Below, in pieces: positions 9,099 through 16,708 of a stretch of 64,000 nucleotides of DNA; position 1 is the stretch's first letter, and every line of letters starts with the position of its first letter. The stretch is from Zhengella mangrovi (GTDB lineage: Bacteria > Pseudomonadota > Alphaproteobacteria > Rhizobiales > Rhizobiaceae). The stretch lies in the NCBI RefSeq assembly GCF_002727065.1, contig NZ_PDVP01000002.1, positions 310,001-374,000 on the forward strand. Direction: 5' to 3'. The notes under the pieces are model-generated. The model saw only the letters and a program-made list of their open reading frames with translations. It had not been told where the DNA came from and searched no databases. The position numbers and the translations under genes are program-made.

Positions 9099-9587
9099 TC
9101 AGCCTATCTGCTTTTCAAGAATAAGCGCCGGAATGCCGGAATCGCGGCTGCCGCAATTCTCTGTCCGGTCGACCTGACGATAGCCATTGTTCTCGTAGAA
9201 GGAAATGGCCTTTTCATTGGCCTCTTCCACTTCCAGGCGCATCCTGGCGGCCATCGGAAAAGCGCTTTCCATCTCGATCAGCAGGGCCTTGCCGGCCCCC
9301 CGTCCCTGCGCGTGCGGATTGACGTAGAGCTGATGGAGGTAGGCGACCCGCTCGTCGCCCATGGATGCATAGGCAACACCAAGGATTTCGGTTCCGTCAT
9401 CGGCGATGACGAATTCCGAATAGGGTTTCGTCATGCGTTTCTGGAGCGCCTTGAGCGAATGCCAGTCCTCGTTGATCGCGTTGACGCGATCCTCACCGTA
9501 GATGCTGTCGTAGGTGGCGTGCCAGGTTCTTACGAGGAGATCGCGGATATTCTCCAAATCGTCGCGGTCGACGGTCCTGATCCACAT
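9099..9587 (-). CDS. GNAT-family N-acetyltransferase
   Basis: 162-residue acetyltransferase. The core LHQLYVNPHAQGRGAGKALLIEM contains the Q-G-R-G-A-G acetyl-CoA loop and the C-terminal EVEEANEKAISFYENNGYRQVDR is the standard GNAT end. The N-terminus (IRDLLVRTWHATYDSIYGEDRVNAI) resembles the neighbouring acetyltransferase at 9681-10181, suggesting the two are paralogs from duplication followed by divergence. This copy is richer in A/T at third codon positions. Substrate unknown. Confidence 0.88.
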   Translation of the reverse strand: MWIRTVDRDDLENIRDLLVRTWHATYDSIYGEDRVNAINEDWHSLKALQKRMTKPYSEFVIADDGTEILGVAYASMGDERVAYLHQLYVNPHAQGRGAGKALLIEMESAFPMAARMRLEVEEANEKAISFYENNGYRQVDRTENCGSRDSGIPALILEKQIG

Positions 9588-9680
9588 GGATGCTAATGCC
9601 TCAAGCTACCTGCTTCCTGCTGTGCGTGCATCGCACACAGGGGCACGATGGCTCTTTTGCACGCCAGACGTCAAGTACGA

Positions 9681-10181
9681 TCAGGCAAGGCCTGCCGGCC
9701 TTCGCATCAGATCAGCCGGTGTCGTGCCCAGGCCGGGCGCTTCCTCGATCTGCTCGAAGCCCGCCTTGCGATAGAAGGCGATGGCGCGGTCATTGCCGCG
9801 CAGGACGGTCAGTTCCACCGGCGCGCGGCGCTTGTCGGCCAGAGCGGCGACCGCCTCGACGAGCGCCATTGCAACGCCCGAGCCCTTCCAGTCCGGTTCG
9901 ACGTGGATGCGGTCGATGAAGGCAGCGCCGCCCTGCCGCCATTCGCCCGCAGCCTGGGCGACGATCCGGCCTTCGGCATCGCTGGCGACGAACCCGAAGG
10001 CGTCCGGGCTCGCATATTCGGATTCGAACAGCGAGCGCACGTGCTTGGCGCCGGAAATCCGGTTGCGCTCCGCCTCGCCGATGATCGGGTCGTAGGTGCG
10101 CGCCCAACTGGCCTTGACCAGCGTCATCAGGGCGTCGATGTCGCCGGCTTCCGTCGGACGGACCGTGAAGGCGCGGCTCAC
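9681..10181 (-). CDS. GNAT-family N-acetyltransferase coupled to gatB
   Basis: 166-residue acetyltransferase whose GTG start (10181) overlaps the gatB stop in a GTGA quartet, so it is probably translated from the gatB mRNA. Motifs: [24 protein letters not shown] (acetyl-CoA loop K-G-S-G-V-A) and [22 protein letters not shown]. The N-terminal [25 protein letters not shown] matches the pattern of the GNAT at 9099-9587. It could modify a component related to translation, but that rests only on position. Confidence 0.88.
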   Translation of the reverse strand: MSRAFTVRPTEAGDIDALMTLVKASWARTYDPIIGEAERNRISGAKHVRSLFESEYASPDAFGFVASDAEGRIVAQAAGEWRQGGAAFIDRIHVEPDWKGSGVAMALVEAVAALADKRRAPVELTVLRGNDRAIAFYRKAGFEQIEEAPGLGTTPADLMRRPAGLA

Positions 10182-11677
10182 TCCTCGATCCCGAGCTTGG
10201 CCTTGACGAGCGCCTGGACGGCCTGGGGATTGGCCTTGCCGCCGGTGGCCTTCATCACCTGGCCGACGAACCAGCCGGCCATGGTCGGCTTGGCCTTGAC
10301 CTGCTCGACCTTGTCCGGATTGGCAGCGATCACCTCGTCGACGGCGGTCTCGATGGCGCCAGTGTCGGTGACCTGCTTCATGCCGCGGTCCTCGACGATG
10401 GCCTTCGGGTCGCCGCCCTCGTTCCAGACGATCTCGAACAGGTCCTTGGCGATCTTGCCGGAAATCGTGCCGTCCTTGATCAGGTCGATCACGGCGCCGA
10501 GCTGGGCCGGCGAGACCGGGGTCTCGTCAATGCCCTTGCCGGCCTTGTTGAGCGCGCCGAGGAGATCGTTGATCACCCAGTTGGCCGCCGCCTTTCCGTC
10601 GCGGCCATCGGCCACTTTCTCGAAATAGTCGGCGATCGCGCGTTCCGAGACCAGAATGGACGCGTCGTATTCCGACAGGCCCATGGCCATGAACCGGGCC
10701 TTTTTCTCATCGGGGAGTTCCGGGAGGTCCGCGGCGAGTTCATCCACGAAAGCCTGGGTGAACTCCAGCGGCAGGAGGTCCGGATCGGGGAAGTAGCGGT
10801 AGTCATGCGCCTCTTCCTTCGAGCGCATGGAGCGGGTTTCGCCCTTGCCCGGATCGAACAGGCGTGTCTCCTGGTCGATCGAGCCGCCGTCTTCCAGGAT
10901 CGCGATCTGGCGACGGGCCTCGTATTCGATGGCCTGGCCGACGAAGCGGATGGAGTTGACGTTCTTGATCTCGCAGCGCGTGCCGAACGGCTCTCCCGGG
11001 CGGCGCACCGAGACGTTGACATCGGCGCGCATGGAGCCCTCGTCCATGTTGCCGTCGCAGGTGCCGAGGTAGCGCAGGATGGAGCGCAGCTTCGTCAGGT
11101 AGGCCTTGGCCTCGTCGGAGGAGCGCATGTCCGGCTTGGAGACGATTTCCATCAGCGCCACGCCGGAGCGGTTCAGATCAACGTAGGACATGGTCGGATG
11201 CTGGTCGTGCATCGACTTGCCGGCGTCCTGCTCAAGGTGCAGGCGCTCGACGCCGACCTCGATGGATTCGAAATTGCCCTGCTTGTCCGGGCCGACGGCG
11301 ACGGTGACGATCCCCTCGCCCACGATCGGCTGCTTGAACTGGGAGATCTGGTAGCCCTGCGGCAGGTCCGGGTAGAAATAGTTCTTCCGGTCGAAGACCG
11401 ACTTCAGGTTGATCTGCGCCTTGAGGCCGAGCCCGGTGCGCACCGCCTGGCGGACGCACTCGGCGTTGATGACAGGAAGCATGCCGGGCATGGCGGCGTC
11501 GACCAGCGAAACATGGTCATTGGGCGCCCCGCCGAAGGCCGTGGACGCACCCGAAAACAGCTTCGACTGGCTGACCACCTGGGCATGCACCTCCATGCCG
11601 ATGATCACTTCCCAGTCGCCGGTGGCGCCGGGGATCAAACGTTTGGGTTCGGGCGTACGGGTGTCGATGAGTGTCAT
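10178..11677 (-). CDS. gatB: Asp-tRNA(Asn)/Glu-tRNA(Gln) amidotransferase subunit B
   Basis: GatB binds the misacylated tRNA and activates it with ATP for transamidation by GatA; needed where AsnRS or GlnRS is absent. The 499-residue length is normal. Seen: the N-terminal [23 protein letters not shown], the family signature [39 protein letters not shown], and a C-terminal YqeY-like helical domain ending in a [19 protein letters not shown] tail. gatC and gatA lie some 15 kb away at 26.8-28.6 kb, an arrangement common in alphaproteobacteria. A GNAT gene overlaps its stop. Confidence 0.97.
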   Translation of the reverse strand: MTLIDTRTPEPKRLIPGATGDWEVIIGMEVHAQVVSQSKLFSGASTAFGGAPNDHVSLVDAAMPGMLPVINAECVRQAVRTGLGLKAQINLKSVFDRKNYFYPDLPQGYQISQFKQPIVGEGIVTVAVGPDKQGNFESIEVGVERLHLEQDAGKSMHDQHPTMSYVDLNRSGVALMEIVSKPDMRSSDEAKAYLTKLRSILRYLGTCDGNMDEGSMRADVNVSVRRPGEPFGTRCEIKNVNSIRFVGQAIEYEARRQIAILEDGGSIDQETRLFDPGKGETRSMRSKEEAHDYRYFPDPDLLPLEFTQAFVDELAADLPELPDEKKARFMAMGLSEYDASILVSERAIADYFEKVADGRDGKAAANWVINDLLGALNKAGKGIDETPVSPAQLGAVIDLIKDGTISGKIAKDLFEIVWNEGGDPKAIVEDRGMKQVTDTGAIETAVDEVIAANPDKVEQVKAKPTMAGWFVGQVMKATGGKANPQAVQALVKAKLGIEE

Positions 11678-11801
11678 GGCGTTTCAGGCTGTCCAGCGAG
11701 GATGGAAGCGGGCGAAATGGACCCGCCGGAGGTTGCCTTCCGGGTAGAGCAAAGCGTCCGGCCATGCAAGGTTTTTGCTCTCCCGCGCGGTTTTGCAACT
11801 G

Positions 11802-11815
11802 TTGATCCAGGTCAA
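11802..11815 (+). promoter_or_regulatory. FNR/FixK-type anaerobox
   Basis: TTGATCCAGGTCAA matches TTGA-N6-TCAA, the core of the FNR/FixK/FnrN box (consensus TTGAT-N4-ATCAA) with one half-site deviation. Its centre (11808.5) would be at -41.5 of a start near 11850, the class II activator position, leaving a leader of about 24 nt before the DUF6455 ATG. A second near-palindrome, TTGATCGTGTCAA at 11841-11853, has N5 spacing and is not a standard box. Confidence 0.6.
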
Positions 11816-11873
11816 GGCGGGTGCCCGCGATTCTGGCAGATTGATCGTGTCAACGGCGATGGGAGACCGTCAC

Positions 11874-12146
11874 ATGAGCCTGAAGGGGATATTTACCAGG
11901 ATCCTGCGTCATGGTGATCTTTTCGAAGGCATGGTCTGCAAGCTTGGTCTTGACGACCGCATGGCCGGTCTCCCGCACGCTGCCGAAGTCCACCGGCGCG
12001 CCGCCAACCGCTGCCTCTCGTGCAGTGAAGGCGATGCGTGCGAAGAGTGGCTCAAGGGCAGCGGAACACCGGACGAAGCGCCTGGCTACTGCCGCAATCA
12101 CGACATGCTGATGCGGCTGAAGAAGCTGGAGGACGCGACGGCCTGA
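11874..12146 (+). CDS. Small Cys-rich DUF6455-like protein
   Basis: 90-residue soluble protein of unknown function. Four cysteines form a compact set, Cys47-x2-Cys50-x5-Cys56 and Cys73 (RCLSCSEGDACEEWL and GYCRNHDML), which looks able to bind iron-sulfur or zinc; Cys22 is extra. I assign DUF6455 from this pattern and from memory of the family, not from a search. The start at 11874 has GGGAGA 7 nt upstream; an ATG at 11859 is possible. The FNR-type box upstream suggests induction at low oxygen. A strong terminator follows the stop, so it is monocistronic. Confidence 0.75.
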   Translation: MSLKGIFTRILRHGDLFEGMVCKLGLDDRMAGLPHAAEVHRRAANRCLSCSEGDACEEWLKGSGTPDEAPGYCRNHDMLMRLKKLEDATA

Positions 12147-12178
12147 TCGCCAACGGAATTTTTGGATCCCTCCCACTG

Positions 12179-12207
12179 TCCCGGCGCTTGCGCCGGGAAC
12201 TTTTTTT
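12179..12207 (+). terminator. Intrinsic terminator of the DUF6455 gene
   Basis: A 9-bp stem (TCCCGGCGC with GCGCCGGGA around a TT turn) followed by a seven-T run, starting 33 bp after the stop codon. Confidence 0.85.
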
Positions 12208-12251
12208 ATGCCGTTGGCGATCCGGCGATTTCTGGCATTACTCCCCCGACA

Positions 12252-12284
12252 ATTCCGAACACGAAACCAGGCGTCACTTTCGCC
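12252..12284. repeat. Diverged copy of the palindromic intergenic element
   Basis: The segment shares the core pattern TCCG-n-AC-n-CGAAACC ... CACTTTCGC with the tandem array at 39.3-39.6 kb. It is located between the DUF6455 terminator and the CBS gene and is followed by the 40-bp direct repeat. Confidence 0.5.
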
Positions 12285-12304
12285 CAACCTGGTCTTGGCC
12301 AACG

Positions 12305-12400
12305 GCAATTTCGCGGGCGGGAAAGTCTGCAACTTTCCCTGAAACCGGGATTGTCCTGCCGCAATTTCGCGGGCGGGAAAGTCTGCAACTTTCCCTGAAA
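12305..12400. repeat. Two exact 40-bp direct repeats, 56 bp apart
   Basis: Copies at 12305-12344 and 12361-12400 are identical over 40 nt, beginning GCAATTTCGCGGGCGGGAAA. Each contains a GGGAAAGT...ACTTTCCC inverted repeat, so each can form a hairpin. The array ends six bases before the CBS stop codon, so on the minus strand it may stop or stabilise the CBS transcript. Confidence 0.85.
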
Positions 12401-12405
12401 TTGCT

Positions 12406-12837
12406 TTACCCCGCGGCGATGTAATTGCGGATCTCGTCGGCCTCGCGCACCACATCCTCGATCCGCTTCTTGACGACGTCGCCGATGGAAATGATGCCGA
12501 TCAGCTTGCCGTTCTCGGCAACGGGCAGATGTCGAAAGCGGCCGGCGGTCATGATCTCCATGACGTCATTGACCGTGTTTGCCTCGGTGCATGTCTTCAC
12601 CTTGGCCGTCATGACCGTGGACACAGCGTCACCGAGGCAGTCGCCCTTGCGACGGGCCACCGCCCGCACGATGTCCCGCTCCGACAGGATCCCCTGGATC
12701 TTGCCGGCTTCCGACACGACCACTACGGCGCCGATCTTCCTGTCTGCCAGCAGATTGGCGGCGTTGCCGAGGGTCTCAGTGGCCGAGATCGTTTCCACGT
12801 CCCTGCCCTTTTCATCGAGAATCGCCTTGACGGTCAT
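12406..12837 (-). CDS. CBS-domain protein
   Basis: 143-residue protein made of two CBS repeats (about residues 10-65 and 75-130), a Bateman module expected to bind adenosine nucleotides such as AMP, ATP or SAM. Characteristic pieces are KIGAVVVVSEAGKIQGILSERDIVRAVA and GRFRHLPVAENGKLIGIISIGDVVKKRIED. No catalytic or DNA-binding domain is attached. The protein is of the small stand-alone type frequent in rhizobia; its target is unknown. Confidence 0.92.
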   Translation of the reverse strand: MTVKAILDEKGRDVETISATETLGNAANLLADRKIGAVVVVSEAGKIQGILSERDIVRAVARRKGDCLGDAVSTVMTAKVKTCTEANTVNDVMEIMTAGRFRHLPVAENGKLIGIISIGDVVKKRIEDVVREADEIRNYIAAG

Positions 12838-12938
12838 GGTTCTTCTCCTCTCGCGCTGCAGTCATGCTTCATGACCCACCCATCATGCCAACATGGTGTT
12901 ATGCCAGCGACAATTTGGCAAGGGCCGCGAATGAAGGA

Positions 12939-13649
12939 TCAGCGGCGGCGGCGCGGATCGATCCAGGGCAGAACGAGAAAACCGGCCAGAAAACCGCCGA
13001 TATGCGCCTGCCAGGCGATCGGATTGGTGGTTTCGGAGGCGATGCCCGTGACCAGGTTGGCAATGAACCAGATGCCGAGGAAGGACAGGACGAGGCGCGA
13101 CGCCACCATCTGGCCCAGCGACAGAATCGGGCCCTCGAAGGCGCGGATGCCGCTGCGGTGCCCGACGGCGAAGCCGTAGCGCGCGGCGGCGGCCATCATG
13201 CCGGAAATGGCGCCGGACGCGCCGACCAGGGGAATGGCCTCGCCGGGGTAGAGCGCGAAATGCAGGCCGACGGCGCCGAGCGCGGTGATCGCCCAGAACA
13301 GGAGGAAGCGGAGCCAGCCGACCCGCGCTGCCAGCGGGGAGCCGAAGGCGGCCAGCCAGACCATGTTGACGCCGAGATGCAGCCAGCTGCCGTGCAGGAG
13401 CGAATAGGTCAGCGGCGAGAGGAAGGCAAAGGCATCGAGCGTGTAGCCGCCGGTGTAGCGCAGGGGAATGAACGCGGTGCGCAACACCAGTTCGTAGTCC
13501 TGCTCCGGCGTCAGCACGAAGTCACGGACGACCTGGACCAGGATGCAGGCCAGGATCATCGCCAGCGCAGGCCCGGCGATATTGAAGACCGGCTCACGGC
13601 GGTCGGGCTCCGTTTCGGGGCTGTCTTCTTCTGGCACCGGCTGCTGCAT
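12939..13649 (-). CDS. Rhomboid-family intramembrane serine protease
   Basis: Polytopic membrane protease that cuts single-pass substrates within the bilayer. From the ATG at 13649 the protein has 236 residues with about six membrane segments. The catalytic dyad is visible: Ser145 in GASGAISG and His216 in AWQAHIGGFLAGF. The loop motif LLHGSWLHLGVNM is also typical. An in-frame GTG at 13700 would add 17 residues without a clear ribosome-binding site. An Arg-rich C-terminus lies in the cytoplasm. A candidate small RNA is encoded just upstream on the same strand, ending about 155 bp before this start. Confidence 0.92.
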   Translation of the reverse strand: MQQPVPEEDSPETEPDRREPVFNIAGPALAMILACILVQVVRDFVLTPEQDYELVLRTAFIPLRYTGGYTLDAFAFLSPLTYSLLHGSWLHLGVNMVWLAAFGSPLAARVGWLRFLLFWAITALGAVGLHFALYPGEAIPLVGASGAISGMMAAAARYGFAVGHRSGIRAFEGPILSLGQMVASRLVLSFLGIWFIANLVTGIASETTNPIAWQAHIGGFLAGFLVLPWIDPRRRR

Positions 13650-13803
13650 GGAAGGCACACTTTCGCGGGGGAACGTGGTGAAACGGAGGCGCGGCCGCAC
13701 CTGTACGCCGGTGGTTTTATCGCCGCGCGAGCGGGCACGTCAAACGGGTTCGGCAGGGCCTTGCCGCGCGTACGGCGCGCCACCCTACAGAGGCCAATTC
13801 GTT

Positions 13804-13917
13804 AAAAAAAGAGGCCGCCCGGAATTTCTCCGAACGGCCTGGTCGAGCCCCTGCTCTCCCCGTAAGAAACTGGCTGTCAACAACGAAAGAGCTGCAATAC
13901 CAATTGCTTCGTCGTTG
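13804..13917 (-). ncRNA. Candidate structured small RNA with intrinsic terminator
   Basis: No credible protein gene lies here, but the minus strand reads as a complete RNA unit. 13878-13917 folds into a 10-bp stem (CAACGACGAA with UUCGUUGUUG, one wobble) capped by a second 5-bp stem with a UGGU loop. A short GAGC-AGGG-GCUC hairpin follows. A stem of about 11 bp (13812-13840, two G-U pairs) and a seven-U tail end the unit. The promoter-like element at 13923-13951 would start it near 13917, for a length of about 114 nt. I cannot match it to a named rhizobial small RNA family by memory. Confidence 0.6.
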
Positions 13918-13922
13918 GTCTT

Positions 13923-13951
13923 GCTATGCCACAGACCGGCCATCGGCGCAA
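13923..13951 (-). promoter_or_regulatory. Putative promoter of the 13.8-kb small RNA
   Basis: Minus strand: TTGCGC, 17-bp spacer, CATAGC. The match to the rhizobial sigma-70 pattern (CTTGAC-N17-CTATAT) is moderate, but the predicted start coincides with the base of the first RNA hairpin. Confidence 0.4.
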
Positions 13952-14115
13952 CGGAAAGGCTTTGTTAACCTTAACGCGACGGCCCCGTTGATAACTGCCT
14001 GCGGGAACATCTCCACACTGGCACGCGTCATGCCCCGTCAGCCATGAATCCTGTCGGGGAACACCGATTCTGTTCGTCGATGACACAAGTGCTGACAGAT
14101 CGCGGGACAAGAGCC

Positions 14116-14763
14116 ATGAAAGACCAGAAGACAATCGATCTTTTCCAATATTGGAACAGGCTCAGGGACGGCCGCCCTGCCCCGATGCGCAACGAAATCG
14201 AGCCGTCGGACATCCGCTCGCTGCTCGGCGACACCTTCATCCTGGAAGAAGACGGGAACGGCCGGGCCGTGTTCCGCCTGGCCGGGACGCGGTTGTGCGC
14301 CCTGTTCGGCCGCGAACTGAAGGGATTCGACTTCGCCTCGCTCTGGCACGAGCGCGACCGGCGCATCGTCAACCGGCTTTCCGGCAATGCTTTCCGCGAC
14401 CAGTGCGTCGTGGTGCTCAGCCTCGAGGCCCGCAGCCGCGGCGGCCGCCTGGTCGCGATGGAACTGGTCCTGCTGCCGCTGTCAGGCAAACACGACGGTG
14501 CGCGTGCTCTCGGCGCCGCGGTGGCACTCGACAAGCCCTTCTGGCTCAGCGTCGACCCGATCACCGAATGCCGGCTGAATGCGCTTCGCGTGGTCGATCC
14601 CGACCGTGAGCCCGTCTTCCTGAAAAACCGCCCCGAAGTGGCGGTTCCCTCGCTCATGCCCGAAAATGTCGACGTGCTGTACCAGGACGAGGCGCCCAAA
14701 GGGCGTCGCGTGCGCCATCTCATGGTTCTGGAAGGCGGGCTGTCCGGCCAGACGGAGACCTGA
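14116..14763 (+). CDS. PAS-domain protein (PAS_5 type)
   Basis: 215-residue soluble protein from the ATG at 14116. It resembles the alphaproteobacterial single-PAS family with N-terminal TIDLFQYWNRLRDGRPAP, EIEPSDIRSLLGDTFILEED and FRLAGTRLCALFGRELKGFDFASLW. It has no attached output domain. The C-terminal third is polar and variable. An upstream in-frame ATG at 14044 would add 24 residues unlike the family. PilZ proteins are often found near such genes in rhizobia, and one follows here after 185 bp; a signalling role is plausible but unproven. Confidence 0.82.
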   Translation: MKDQKTIDLFQYWNRLRDGRPAPMRNEIEPSDIRSLLGDTFILEEDGNGRAVFRLAGTRLCALFGRELKGFDFASLWHERDRRIVNRLSGNAFRDQCVVVLSLEARSRGGRLVAMELVLLPLSGKHDGARALGAAVALDKPFWLSVDPITECRLNALRVVDPDREPVFLKNRPEVAVPSLMPENVDVLYQDEAPKGRRVRHLMVLEGGLSGQTET

Positions 14764-14948
14764 ACGCGCCGAACCGGCACCGGATCCGGCACCGCTTCCG
14801 GTGCGGATTCGTGCAAAGGACGTACCGGATGCAATTTTCGCGTAAAAGGATTTGTTACGGACGCCAGCTTACGCCTTGTTAACACCTTTGCCCGTATGGT
14901 TAAGGCCAGATCGACTCTGGTCACGAGCAGACGAGGCACACGACGCAC

Positions 14949-15551
14949 ATGAGCATGCCTGCCCCCCAGCCAATGCCGGACAGGCCCGAGAGGCGAACCT
15001 TTCAGCGTGTCAAGGTCAAGGTCTACGGCCGGTTCATGCTGGAGGACCGCGAGGAACATCCCTGCCAGGTCGTCGACATGTCGCCGGGCAGCGTTGCGTT
15101 CCGGACGGATGTCCACGGCGAACCGGGCGAGAAATGTATCGCCTACCTCGACCACATCGGCCGTGTCGAAGGCGTTATCACGCGAACGCTGCAGGACGGG
15201 TTTGCGGTTACCATCATTGCTTCGGAGCGCAAGAAGGACAAGCTTGCGGCCCAGCTCACCTGGCTTGCCAACAAGCACGAACTGGACCTGCCGGAAGACC
15301 GCCGCCACGAACGCGTGGCGCCGCGCAATCCCATTTCCGTTCTCAAGCTGGATGACGGGCGCCAGTACCAATGCCGGATCATCGACCTGTCGCTGTCCGG
15401 CGCGGCCATCGAGCTGGAGGTCAAACCCGCGCTCGGCACGCAGGTGACGCTTGGCACCATGCGCGGACAGGTCGTGCGCCACTTCGACGAAGGCGTCGCC
15501 ATCGAGTTCGCGGTCGTCCAGCGTGAAGGGACGCTGGCCGACACCTTCTGA
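14949..15551 (+). CDS. Tandem PilZ-domain protein (candidate c-di-GMP receptor)
   Basis: 200 residues comprising two PilZ-like domains. The second (about 115-195) carries the complete c-di-GMP signature: Arg118-x3-Arg122 and Asp146-x-Ser148-x2-Gly151 (DLSLSG). The first (about 12-95) keeps RxxxR (Arg16-Arg20) but reads DMSPGS, lacking the final glycine, so it is probably a degenerate, structural domain. No output domain is present, so binding likely changes a protein partner. Its neighbour upstream is a PAS protein; the window's own diguanylate cyclase is PleD at 48.2 kb. Confidence 0.9.
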   Translation: MSMPAPQPMPDRPERRTFQRVKVKVYGRFMLEDREEHPCQVVDMSPGSVAFRTDVHGEPGEKCIAYLDHIGRVEGVITRTLQDGFAVTIIASERKKDKLAAQLTWLANKHELDLPEDRRHERVAPRNPISVLKLDDGRQYQCRIIDLSLSGAAIELEVKPALGTQVTLGTMRGQVVRHFDEGVAIEFAVVQREGTLADTF

Positions 15552-15625
15552 TCCACGCGGGCGGTTCCATCTGCTTTCCAGGCCACGGGCCCGGGACCAG
15601 GACATCACCGATCCGACCGAACCAG

Positions 15626-15650
15626 GCGCGCCCCTCCGGGCGCGCTTTTC
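15626..15650 (+). terminator. Intrinsic terminator after the PilZ gene
   Basis: An 8-bp perfect stem GCGCGCCC/GGGCGCGC with a CTCC loop, then TTTTCG; 75 bp after the PilZ stop. Confidence 0.8.
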
Positions 15651-15799
15651 GTTTGTTCCCCTTCTCCATGTGCGATGCTGCGGCGGCAGACTTGACCGAG
15701 GGCTGACGGGCGGGTGCTGCCTGCTGCCACCGGCCTCCCCGCATTGTATTCGAACCGGGCCGCCCTCGCGGGCGAGCCCCTGGCGTGGTTAACGCCGCC

Positions 15800-15960
15800 T
15801 TTCTCATAAGACCATCTTTTGAAGCGAAGTTTCAGCGAATTTTCTTCTAATTCAAATCCATTTCAAATCAAATACAAATAAAACTAATGTAAAACTATAC
15901 TACAATGATCAAATTGTTTTACTCAATTCGATACATCAGACTTTGCTTCAAATAAATTTG
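15800..15960. other. A/T-rich intergenic segment upstream of the transglutaminase-like peptidase
   Basis: About 160 bp with strikingly low G+C for this genome, full of A-tracts (AAATCAAATACAAATAAAAC and similar) and a TATACT hexamer at 15895-15900. No gene is visible in 15552-15997 apart from the terminator. The composition suggests a bent upstream region or binding by a nucleoid protein. Confidence 0.55.
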
Positions 15961-15997
15961 CTTGTGCCAATGTTCTCTCCACACGGGGAGACAAACA

Positions 15998-16594
15998 ATG
16001 AAAAAGAATATCACTGGATTTCTTGTGGCAACTACATTGATCGCCGGGAGCGCCGGTGTTGCCGAGGCCAACTCGGCCATGCGCATCGGGCCGGTCACAT
16101 CGCAGCCAATCGGACATTACGAGTTCTGCCAGACCTATCCGTCGGAGTGCCACCAGATCTCGGATGGCGACAGGCTGAAACTGACGCGCGCCATGTGGAA
16201 GGAAGTCGTCAGCATCAACGACACCGTGAACGTCATGGTGAAGCCGCGAACCGACATGGAGATGTGGGGCCGCGAGGAATACTGGTCCTATCCGACCCGC
16301 GAAGGCGATTGCGAGGACTACGCGCTGGAAAAGCGGTTGCTGCTGATGAAGGCCGGCGTTCCCGCCTCGGCGCTGCTGGTCACCGTGGTGCTCCAGCCCA
16401 ATGGCGACGGCCACGCCGTGCTGACGCTGGCGACGGACCTCGGCGACTTCATCCTCGACAACCTGGAACCGCGCGTCCTGTCCTGGGAAGACACCGACTA
16501 CCGCTTCATCAAGCGTCAATCGGCACGCAACTCCGGCGTCTGGGTGTCGATCAACGACAGCAGGACGCGCACCGTCGGCTCGATCCGGCGCTGA
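15998..16594 (+). CDS. Periplasmic transglutaminase-like cysteine peptidase (BTLCP family)
   Basis: 198-residue secreted protein: signal peptide (residues 1-24, ending GVAEA) followed by a transglutaminase-like papain fold with catalytic Cys105 (EGDCEDYAL), His139 (GDGHAVLT) and Asp154 (ILDNL). The family includes LapG, which cleaves surface adhesins under c-di-GMP control, but rhizobia carry several paralogs and no LapD or adhesin gene is visible here. The start at 15998 has GGGGAG 7 nt upstream. It is monocistronic, bracketed by an A/T-rich leader and a terminator. Confidence 0.88.
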   Translation: MKKNITGFLVATTLIAGSAGVAEANSAMRIGPVTSQPIGHYEFCQTYPSECHQISDGDRLKLTRAMWKEVVSINDTVNVMVKPRTDMEMWGREEYWSYPTREGDCEDYALEKRLLLMKAGVPASALLVTVVLQPNGDGHAVLTLATDLGDFILDNLEPRVLSWEDTDYRFIKRQSARNSGVWVSINDSRTRTVGSIRR

Positions 16595-16645
16595 CAAAGA
16601 TACCCGGTCAAGTCCCCAACTCCCCGTCCCCCTGACCGGGTTAAC

Positions 16646-16686
16646 GGAGCCGGCCTTCGATCCCCGAGGCCGGCTCCTCCCTTTTT
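16646..16686 (+). terminator. Intrinsic terminator after the BTLCP gene
   Basis: A perfect 10-bp stem GGAGCCGGCC/GGCCGGCTCC with a 12-nt loop, followed by TCCCTTTTT. Confidence 0.85.
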
Positions 16687-16708
16687 GGGCGGCGGATTGG
16701 CGCAGCCC

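Noticed and set aside
11841-11853. TTGATCGTGTCAA as a second FNR box
   Set aside because: Half-sites are separated by five bases, not six, so it does not fit the dimer spacing.
12162-12455. Short repetitive frames over the 40-bp direct repeats
   Set aside because: They arise from the duplicated noncoding hairpin and have no ribosome-binding site.
13960-13980. TTAACCTTAA as a CtrA box
   Set aside because: CtrA sites need TTAA-N7-TTAA; here the spacing is two bases.
14028-15608. Open frame of 526 codons antisense to the PAS and PilZ genes
   Set aside because: Arg/Ser-rich low-complexity translation, opposite two recognisable domains.
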